From the NCBI RefSeq assembly GCF_004378855.1, contig NZ_RYYL01000003.1, positions 62,001-126,000 on the forward strand: a DNA stretch of 64,000 nucleotides. Reading direction: 5' to 3'. How positions within the stretch are numbered: the first letter of the stretch is position 1; each line of letters starts with the position of its first letter. The notes under the pieces were generated by a model. It saw only the letters and a program-made list of their open reading frames with translations. It searched no databases and was not told the origin of the DNA. Of the stretch, positions 55,866-64,000 are shown in pieces. The stretch is from Campylobacter sp. US33a. GTDB lineage: Bacteria; Campylobacterota; Campylobacteria; Campylobacterales; Campylobacteraceae. The translations under genes and the position numbers were made by a program.

Positions 55866-57205
55866 ATTCTAGCCTTTTTTACTAAATCTGCAATCAAAAA
55901 TGCAAGCTCTAAAGCCTGATCTGCATTTAATCTTGGATCACACTGGGTCTCATAACGCTCATTTAAGCTTTCTTGAGTAATATTAAAACTTCCGCCAACA
56001 CATTCTGTTACATCTTGTCCAGTCATTTCCAAATGTACGCCACCAGGATAAAAGCCCTCACTCATAGAAATTTCAAAAAACATTCTTACTTCTTGCATCA
56101 CTTTTTCAAATTCGCGTGTTTTAAACTTCCCTGCTTTGACTGTGTTTCCATGCATTGGATCTATACTATAAATGATATTTAAACCTTCTTTTTTAAGCTC
56201 TTTATAAAGCGAAGTTAAACCGGAGGCGATTTTATCTGCACCCATTCTTATGATGATATTTAGTCTGCCTTCTTCATTATTTGGATTTAAAGCCTGCGAA
56301 AGTTTTATGATGTCTTGTGCTGTTGCATTAGGGCCGATTTTCACTCCTATAGGATTTTTAACCCCGCTTAAAAAATGCACATGTGCTTCATCTACATCAC
56401 GAGTTCGCTCACCTATCCAAAGCATATGAGCTGAACAATCATAAATTTCATTTGTCAAGCTATCTACCCTTGTTAAAGCTTCTTCATAAGGTAAAAGCAA
56501 AGCTTCGTGCGAAGTATAAAATGCCGTTTGTCTAAGACTTGGGATATTATGAGAACTAAGCCCGCAAGCTTCCATAAAGGCTAATGCTTGAGTGATTTGC
56601 TCACTTAAAGCATCGTATTTATTGGCCAATTCTTTTTTATTTAAAAAACCCAAATTCCAACGATGCACTTCGTGCAAATCCGCTAAACCTCCATTAGCAA
56701 AGCCCCTAAGTAAATTCAGTGTAGTTGCACTTTGATAGTAAGCTTCTAACATTCTTTTAGGATCAGCCACTCTAGCTTGCTCACTAAATTCAAAACCGTT
56801 GATGATATCGCCTCTATAACTTGGAAGTTTTTTTCCATCAATTTCTTCATAATCAGAACTTCTTGGTTTAGCAAATTGCCCCGCCATACGACCAACTTTG
56901 ACTATAGGACAGCCTCCAGCAAAAGTTAAAACTATAGCCATTTGCAACAATACCTTAAACATATCTCTAATATTAACTGCTCCAAAATTTGCAAAACTTT
57001 CAGCACAATCGCCCCCTTGAAGCAAAAAGGCTTGTTTGCGCGAAACCTTAGTTAGATCTTCTTTTAAATTTCTTACCTCACCTGCAAAAACCAAAGGTGG
57101 CAATTTTTCCAACTTATCTAAAGTATTTTGAAGTTCTATGGCATTAGGATAAATAGGCTGTTGTTTGATATTATAATTTTTCCAAGAATCTTTTTTCCAA
57201 GTCAT
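55862..57205 (-). CDS. Class II 3-deoxy-D-arabino-heptulosonate-7-phosphate (DAHP) synthase
   Basis: A 447-residue plant-type DAHP synthase, the first step of the shikimate pathway (phosphoenolpyruvate plus erythrose-4-phosphate). [12 protein letters not shown] holds the metal Cys. [15 protein letters not shown] and [13 protein letters not shown] are conserved, and [15 protein letters not shown] is the other metal region. It supplies chorismate to TrpE. AAGGATG precedes the ATG. Confidence 0.95.
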   Translation of the reverse strand: MTWKKDSWKNYNIKQQPIYPNAIELQNTLDKLEKLPPLVFAGEVRNLKEDLTKVSRKQAFLLQGGDCAESFANFGAVNIRDMFKVLLQMAIVLTFAGGCPIVKVGRMAGQFAKPRSSDYEEIDGKKLPSYRGDIINGFEFSEQARVADPKRMLEAYYQSATTLNLLRGFANGGLADLHEVHRWNLGFLNKKELANKYDALSEQITQALAFMEACGLSSHNIPSLRQTAFYTSHEALLLPYEEALTRVDSLTNEIYDCSAHMLWIGERTRDVDEAHVHFLSGVKNPIGVKIGPNATAQDIIKLSQALNPNNEEGRLNIIIRMGADKIASGLTSLYKELKKEGLNIIYSIDPMHGNTVKAGKFKTREFEKVMQEVRMFFEISMSEGFYPGGVHLEMTGQDVTECVGGSFNITQESLNERYETQCDPRLNADQALELAFLIADLVKKARI

Positions 57206-57261
57206 TTTTCATCCTTAAATATATTTATAATAAAGAATTGATTGTATTAAAAAAAATATTA

Positions 57262-58257
57262 TCAAATACTTAAGTTTCTAAGTCCTGCGATACAAATTCC
57301 TTCTCTTAAACCCTCATCAATAACTATAAATTTTTGCCTATTATAAAGAGCATAAAAAAGAAAACACCCCGCAACAAGATAATTTTTTCGGTTTTTTCCA
57401 ACCCAAATTTGAGCTTTATGTTCTGGCATATGCCAAAGTTTTATCCCGTAATTTAAAAAATCTTGCAAGAAAATTTTTTTTCCATTAATTCTACTCGCTT
57501 GATAATTTTCGTAACTCATTTTCATTTTCATCGAAAGCAAACTTGTGGGAAGTCCAGAATTTAACACTATGTTTTTTCCTTTAAACTTACTTAAATGTCT
57601 TTGAGCGTGCATAACTTCATCAAAAGCTAAAAATGCAAGTTTTTTAAGCATTTTGTCTTTAATTAAAAAATGTAAAATAAATTTTTTATCCCTACTTTTA
57701 TTTAGAGTATTTTTTTTGAATTTTTCTAACATTTTTTTGGAAAAATTCAAATGATTTGAGAAGGAATTTGTTTTATTTCTAATAGCTTTTTCATAAAAAG
57801 TAATGATGCCAAATTCAAAACTTCTAAATAGCTCATCAAAAGAAAGCTCACAAGATCCGCCACCTAAATCACAAAAAGCCATTTGCTTGCTTGAAATATT
57901 TAATTTTCTCAAACCCTCTTTCATACCTAAAATACTAAGTTTTGCTTCTGTTTTTTCATCAATGATTTTAATTTTTAGTCCAAATTCTTCCCAAATTTCT
58001 TTACAAATTTCACTGGCATTTTTTGCTTTTCTAAAAGCAGCTGTTGCGCAGACCTTAGCATTTTTTAAATCATAACCCTTTATAAGCAAATCTTTTAAAG
58101 CATTTTTTAAATTTAAAATAGCCTCAGAGCCTATATTACTACTTTTGTTAAGATCTTTAGCAGTACCTATAATATATTCAACTTCTTTGATTTTATTGAA
58201 ATTTTCATCCATCAAAACAGCACGCAAAGTATTAGAACCAAGATCAATTCCAAGCAT
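57262..58257 (-). CDS. Second Ppx/GppA-family phosphatase (short form)
   Basis: A 331-residue paralogue of the enzyme at 21500-22963. Phosphate loops are GIDLGSNTLRAVLMD at residues 3-17 and CDLGGGSCELSF near 128. It lacks the long C-terminal HD-like domain. Lysine content is high in the middle. The two may share polyphosphate and pppGpp degradation, as proposed for C. jejuni, which has a similar pair. Divergent from pdxJ across 62 bp. Confidence 0.9.
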   Translation of the reverse strand: MLGIDLGSNTLRAVLMDENFNKIKEVEYIIGTAKDLNKSSNIGSEAILNLKNALKDLLIKGYDLKNAKVCATAAFRKAKNASEICKEIWEEFGLKIKIIDEKTEAKLSILGMKEGLRKLNISSKQMAFCDLGGGSCELSFDELFRSFEFGIITFYEKAIRNKTNSFSNHLNFSKKMLEKFKKNTLNKSRDKKFILHFLIKDKMLKKLAFLAFDEVMHAQRHLSKFKGKNIVLNSGLPTSLLSMKMKMSYENYQASRINGKKIFLQDFLNYGIKLWHMPEHKAQIWVGKNRKNYLVAGCFLFYALYNRQKFIVIDEGLREGICIAGLRNLSI

Positions 58258-58319
58258 TATTATCCCTAAAAAGCAAATTTTTTAAGTATAATAACATAAA
58301 ATATTTCAAGGATGTTTAA

Positions 58320-60246
<1,927 letters not shown>

Positions 60247-60267
60247 AATTTATTTAAAGGCTTTATT

Positions 60268-61791
60268 TTGTCAAAAGATAATCTTATTGCATTGTTTGTT
60301 TTTGTTATCAGCGTAGTTTGCTTTTCTATATGGGGTTATAATTATATCAGCGGAAATTACCTATTGCTTTTTGCTTTAGCGGGGGTATTTGGGATTTTTA
60401 TGGCGTTTAATATTGGGGGTAACGATGTTGCAAATTCTTTTGGCACAAGTGTTGGCGCAAAAACCGTTACTATCAAACAAGCTCTAATCATCGCAGCAGT
60501 TTTTGAATTAAGCGGAGCAATATTTGCTGGTGGCGAAGTTACTAAAACTATACGCAGTGGCATTGTTGTTTTTCCAAATGACTTAAACCCAATGCTATTT
60601 GTCATCATTATGCTTTCAGCGTTGCTTAGTTCAGGAGTTTGGATATTTGTTGCTACAAAAAAAGGCTTACCTGTTTCAACCACACATAGTATAGTTGGAG
60701 GTATAGTTGGGGCTAGTATTATGATGGGAATATTTCAATTCAGCGGCGTACAAACTTTACAAATGGTCAATTGGAATGAGATTATAAAAATCATTCTAAG
60801 CTGGATTATTTCTCCTCTTTTAGGCGGAATAGTTGCCTACTTGATTTATTCTTACATTCATAAAAACATACTTAAGCCTTCAGAAATCATTGATGACACT
60901 TTAAGAATTTTTAAAAAAAATAAAAAATATTTCAAAGATCAATATTTTAATAATCTTAAACAAAAAACATACGAAGAACAAATTCAAGAATTAAGTGCCA
61001 TTGTTTTAGACGAGGATGAAACCCAAAGTTTTTACAAAAACAAACTTAAGGAATTTAAAGAAAAAGAAAGAAATATTGATGCCTTTTCAGCTTTAAGAAA
61101 ACACATTCCTGTTGTAGGATGCGTTGGAGCAATGATTATTGCTTCGATGTTTTTATTTAAAGGCCTTAATAAGGTGAGCACCTTAGACATAGTGCAAAAT
61201 ACTTGGATAATTTTTATTATAGGCACTATTACTTATATTGTTACTTATGCTATTATTAAAATTGTTAAAAAAACAGAATTAAATAAAACCATAGACAGAA
61301 TTTTTTCTTGGTTTCAAATTTTTACCGCTTCGAGCTTTGCTTTTTCTCACGGCGCTAATGATATTGCAAATGCTTTAGGACCTTTTGCTGCAATCTTAGA
61401 TGTATTAAAAAATCAAACCATAAATCCTACTTCTCCAGTTCCTTTAGCTGTTCTTATTATGTTTGGGGTATCTTTGGTTGTAGGACTTTGGTTTTTAGGT
61501 AAAGAGGTTATTGCAACAGTGGGTTCAAAACTTGCAGAAATCAAACCAACAACCGGTTTTAGTGCAGAACTTGGCGCTAGCATAGTTATACTTTTAGCCA
61601 CTCAACTTGGAATTCCTGTTAGCTCAACACATATTTTAATCGGTGCGATTTTAGGTATAGGCTTTTATAATAAAAATGCTAATTGGAGTATGATGAAACC
61701 TATAGGTTTAGCATGGGTAATTACCTTGCCAGCTGCTGGCTTGATGGCCGCTTTTGTTTTTATGGTATTTAAATTTATTCTAGGAATCTAA
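60268..61791 (+). CDS. PiT-family inorganic phosphate permease
   Basis: A 507-residue membrane protein with about 10-12 helices. The two PiT signatures are FNIGGNDVANSFGTSVGA near residue 48 and SHGANDIANALGPFAA near 364. A cytosolic loop of about 90 residues separates the halves. The start is TTG at 60268 with AAAGG 7 nt upstream. It imports phosphate with proton or sodium. Terminated by a hairpin over its stop. Confidence 0.93.
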   Translation: MSKDNLIALFVFVISVVCFSIWGYNYISGNYLLLFALAGVFGIFMAFNIGGNDVANSFGTSVGAKTVTIKQALIIAAVFELSGAIFAGGEVTKTIRSGIVVFPNDLNPMLFVIIMLSALLSSGVWIFVATKKGLPVSTTHSIVGGIVGASIMMGIFQFSGVQTLQMVNWNEIIKIILSWIISPLLGGIVAYLIYSYIHKNILKPSEIIDDTLRIFKKNKKYFKDQYFNNLKQKTYEEQIQELSAIVLDEDETQSFYKNKLKEFKEKERNIDAFSALRKHIPVVGCVGAMIIASMFLFKGLNKVSTLDIVQNTWIIFIIGTITYIVTYAIIKIVKKTELNKTIDRIFSWFQIFTASSFAFSHGANDIANALGPFAAILDVLKNQTINPTSPVPLAVLIMFGVSLVVGLWFLGKEVIATVGSKLAEIKPTTGFSAELGASIVILLATQLGIPVSSTHILIGAILGIGFYNKNANWSMMKPIGLAWVITLPAAGLMAAFVFMVFKFILGI

Positions 61792-61800
61792 TTTTCCTAG
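61780..61800. terminator. Bidirectional hairpin between the phosphate permease and mnmH
   Basis: A 7-bp perfect stem (CTAGGAA / TTCCTAG) with a 7-nt loop spanning the permease stop codon. T-rich sequence follows, and mnmH ends 1 bp beyond. Confidence 0.6.
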
Positions 61801-62805
61801 TTAAATTTTTAATTTCATCTTTTCTTTAACAAAAGCCAAAAGTTCATTTTTAGCTTTTGTAATATCATTGGTATCAAGTTTAAAATCAACTCTACTTGGT
61901 TTTTTATAAACCTTATCATAATATTCTAAAAGCATGGCTATTAATTTTTGCCATTGTTCTTTTTTATAAGCCTGCAATAAATCTAAGCGAAAATTCATAC
62001 TGATATAAGGACTGATTCGTTTTACACATTCTTGAAATTTAGCCTCATTTATTCTTGCTTTATAAAAATGTTCTATGCGCATAATGCGATTTTCCAAAGA
62101 ACAAAAACAATGAATTTTATAGGCATTACACATACTTTCATATAGTTTTAAAGGCAAAATAATATTGCCAATTTTACGACTCTCGCTTTCTATAAAAGCA
62201 TATTGTTTAATTTTTGAAATTTGTTCAAACAACCTAGCTTCAAAAGCTTTTTGAGTAGGCTGATCTCCTAAAATATCACCAAAAGAAGAACCTAAGTGAT
62301 TAGCCATTTTTTCTAAATCAATCGCATTAGGTAGAAGCCTTAAAAGCTCGGTTTTGCCACTTCCTGTATTGCCGCAAAGAGAAAATAAATCAAAATATAA
62401 AGGTTGAACAAAACTTTCATTTAAAAAAGCTCTATATGCTTTAAATCCTCCTTTTAAACGGACTACCCTATAACCAAGCTCACTTAAAATCACCGCGATA
62501 GACTTAGAACGCAATCCTCCGCGAGCGCAGTAAATTCCTATCTTAGATCCAATGTGAAAATGCTTAGTTAATTTCGGAATATGTTTTGCCATATTTGCAC
62601 AAATATACTGTGCGCCTTTTGACTTGGCTAAAGCTTGATTTTTTCGATATAAAATTCCTACCTCTTGATGCTCTAAATTGTTTAAGGCATAAAAATTTAA
62701 AGCATTAGGCAAATGCGAATGATGAAACTCATCAGGACTTCTTGCATCGATCAAAAGATCAAATTGATGCTTTTTAAATTCCAAAAAATCACTATCACTT
62801 AGCAC
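61801..62805 (-). CDS. mnmH: tRNA 2-selenouridine / geranyl-2-thiouridine synthase MnmH
   Basis: A 334-residue enzyme that acts on the wobble 2-thiouridine of some tRNAs. The rhodanese domain (1-125) has the catalytic Cys93 in IYCARGGLRS. A P-loop domain follows, with GNTGSGKT at 145-152. It uses selenophosphate from SelD, so selenium metabolism is expected elsewhere in this genome. The start is GTG at 62805, overlapping the HIT-gene stop by 7 bp. Confidence 0.93.
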   Translation of the reverse strand: MLSDSDFLEFKKHQFDLLIDARSPDEFHHSHLPNALNFYALNNLEHQEVGILYRKNQALAKSKGAQYICANMAKHIPKLTKHFHIGSKIGIYCARGGLRSKSIAVILSELGYRVVRLKGGFKAYRAFLNESFVQPLYFDLFSLCGNTGSGKTELLRLLPNAIDLEKMANHLGSSFGDILGDQPTQKAFEARLFEQISKIKQYAFIESESRKIGNIILPLKLYESMCNAYKIHCFCSLENRIMRIEHFYKARINEAKFQECVKRISPYISMNFRLDLLQAYKKEQWQKLIAMLLEYYDKVYKKPSRVDFKLDTNDITKAKNELLAFVKEKMKLKI

Positions 62806-63290
62806 AAATATTCTTTATAAGCTTGTTTGATTTGTAAATAAATTTTTCCTAAATCCTTACCGCAAACCCTTGTCTGTGCAATAGTTGTAATAAAATTTGT
62901 ATCACCAGCCCAACGCGGTACTAAATGATAATGGCAATGTGGAGCAATCCCTGCTCCTGCTTGTTCGCCTAAATTCATACCAATATTAACACCTTTTGCG
63001 TGCAAAGTCTGTTTTAAAATCTTTACCCCAAGCCTTACCATAGATGAAATTTCTTGCCAAGCTTCCTCGCTTAAATCTTCAATATTTTCCAAATGCTCGT
63101 AAGGAATAACCATGAAATGACCAGGACTATAAGGATAAAGATTCATTATCCCAAAGCAATATTTTTTTCTAAAAATTACTCCGCGTTCCTCATCTTTATC
63201 TAGCTCTTTACTGACCGAGCAAAAAGGACACAAATCATTGTTTTTGCTTTTAAAATATTCACTTCTCCACGGTGCGTGTAAATGCTGCAT
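62799..63290 (-). CDS. HIT-family nucleotide hydrolase/transferase
   Basis: A 163-residue protein. The histidine triad is HCHYH at residues 118-122, preceded by GIAP and followed by LVPRW. A zinc-like CPFC is at residues 21-24. It belongs to the Fhit/Ap4A phosphorylase-like branch of HIT proteins, cleaving dinucleoside polyphosphates. It sits between trpC (1-bp gap) and mnmH (overlap), an order kept in C. jejuni as I recall. Confidence 0.92.
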   Translation of the reverse strand: MQHLHAPWRSEYFKSKNNDLCPFCSVSKELDKDEERGVIFRKKYCFGIMNLYPYSPGHFMVIPYEHLENIEDLSEEAWQEISSMVRLGVKILKQTLHAKGVNIGMNLGEQAGAGIAPHCHYHLVPRWAGDTNFITTIAQTRVCGKDLGKIYLQIKQAYKEYLC

Positions 63291-63291
63291 G

Positions 63292-64000
63292 TTAATCCTT
63301 TATCAAATTTAAAAGTGCTTTACCCTCATCAGCTTGACGCATAAAATACTCTCCGATCAAAAAAGCATCCACTCCTATATCTTGCAAATGTTTTAAAAAT
63401 TCCTTATCCTCTAGACCACTTTCTGCAATGATAATTTTAGAATTTGGAATTTGAGGAATTAATTTTTCACAAAGGTCCATATGCATGGAAAAATCATTAA
63501 GATTTCGGTGATTAATGCCTATAATATCCGCTCCTGCAAAAATAGCCTTACTTAAATCTTCTTTATCGTGAATTTCTACTAAAGCTTCAAGCCCCAAATG
63601 TCTTGCAAATTCAAGCAATTTTTTAAGTTCTTTCATGCTTAACATTTTTGCAATTAAAAGCACAAAATCTGCTCCATATACCAAAGCCTCTAAAATTTGA
63701 TATTCATCAAAAATAAAATCCTTTCTAAGCAAAGGAACTTGAGTATAACGGCGTATTAAGCTTAAATTTTCCAATGAACCTTTAAAAAAATGCGGCTCTG
63801 TTAAAACAGAAATAGCAACAGCTTTGTTTTTTTCATAATTTAAAGCTATATTTAAAGGATCAAAATTTTCTCTAATCACGCCTTTACTAGGGCTGGCTTT
63901 TTTTACCTCAGCGATAATTTTCATCTCTTTATCAACTCGCCTCAAAGCCTTTTTTACATCTTTTGGAAAGAAGGGATTTGAAGCTAAAGATCTACCCAAC
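63292..64000 (-). CDS. trpC: Indole-3-glycerol phosphate synthase (N-terminus cut by the window end)
   Basis: A partial gene that gives 235 residues of a protein usually near 258; the start lies beyond 64000. The sequence at the edge ([10 protein letters not shown]) is internal, so the TTG at 63999 is not a start. [12 protein letters not shown] holds the catalytic Lys region, [11 protein letters not shown] the next, and IIAESGL the third. This step is missing from the trp operon at 14598-19950, so the gene completes that pathway from a separate, oppositely oriented operon with a HIT gene and mnmH. Confidence 0.95.
   Translation of the reverse strand, partial: LGRSLASNPFFPKDVKKALRRVDKEMKIIAEVKKASPSKGVIRENFDPLNIALNYEKNKAVAISVLTEPHFFKGSLENLSLIRRYTQVPLLRKDFIFDEYQILEALVYGADFVLLIAKMLSMKELKKLLEFARHLGLEALVEIHDKEDLSKAIFAGADIIGINHRNLNDFSMHMDLCEKLIPQIPNSKIIIAESGLEDKEFLKHLQDIGVDAFLIGEYFMRQADEGKALLNLIKD

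Noticed and set aside
63292-63999. TTG at 63999 as the trpC start
   Set aside because: The residues there match internal TrpC sequence; the true start lies outside the window.

Overview
This AT-rich window (roughly 30% G+C by eye) is a stretch of chromosome from a Campylobacter of the thermotolerant clade (jejuni/coli/lari/upsaliensis relatives). The evidence is a CmeABC efflux operon with its CmeR repressor, an orphan CosR-type regulator, a trpE-trpGD-trpF/B-trpA operon lacking trpC, MnmH beside a HIT protein and TrpC, and poly-G tracts in surface-glycan genes. As recalled, C. jejuni CmeA, CmeR and TrpB differ clearly from the proteins here, so it is probably not C. jejuni itself. I cannot name the species from sequence alone.

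Layout. 1-11058: acnB (partial), ogt, a MurE/F-like hypothetical gene, metG, a small Cys-rich protein, fbp, mobB, a lipoprotein, slt, yggT, gltX, a metallophosphoesterase and psd. 11055-14312: a metal block with a CopA ATPase, an HMA protein and a CDF transporter. 14346-19950: a trp leader peptide and the trp operon, with trpF and trpB fused in one frame. 20018-25022: flagellar genes (CheX-like, fliN, FliO-like), then Ppx/GppA, ferredoxin, cosR, folB-like and plsY. 25211-30284: a di-haem peroxidase, glmM, lspA, hemJ, a HemW-like radical SAM protein and a small hypothetical protein. 30290-38136: cmeC, cmeB, cmeA, cmeR and ccoG. 38239-45878: a LolC/E-like permease, secA, lolA, a FliL-like protein, a SF1 helicase and an NlpC/P60 lipoprotein. 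45865-47710: a D-amino-acid aminotransferase and a phase-variable family-90 glycosyltransferase. 47820-54249: a small membrane protein, an FtsL-like protein, rsmH, a PpiD/SurA-like isomerase, ftsA and ftsZ. 54272-55521: a decayed pyruvyltransferase-like gene with its own poly-G tract. 55524-64000: an ArsC-like protein, class II DAHP synthase, a second Ppx/GppA, pdxJ, pdxA, a PiT phosphate permease, mnmH, a HIT protein and trpC (cut by the window end).

Most of the window is housekeeping. Genes are tightly packed, with many 1-30 bp overlaps and translational coupling. Two loci are surface-variable, each with a homopolymeric G tract: one is OFF at G10 and would be restored at G9, the other is a pseudogene with several lesions. 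Compared with the C. jejuni gene order I remember, the window joins blocks that lie far apart there, and the glycan genes sit at or near such junctions.

I found no tRNA, rRNA, CRISPR array, insertion sequence or prophage. The only gene-free stretch approaching 300 bp is 14313-14597, which carries the trp leader. I did not find a clearly undescribed multi-gene system. The best leads are the trp leader peptide, the trpF-trpB fusion and the phase-variable glycosyltransferase that is translationally coupled to a D-amino-acid aminotransferase.
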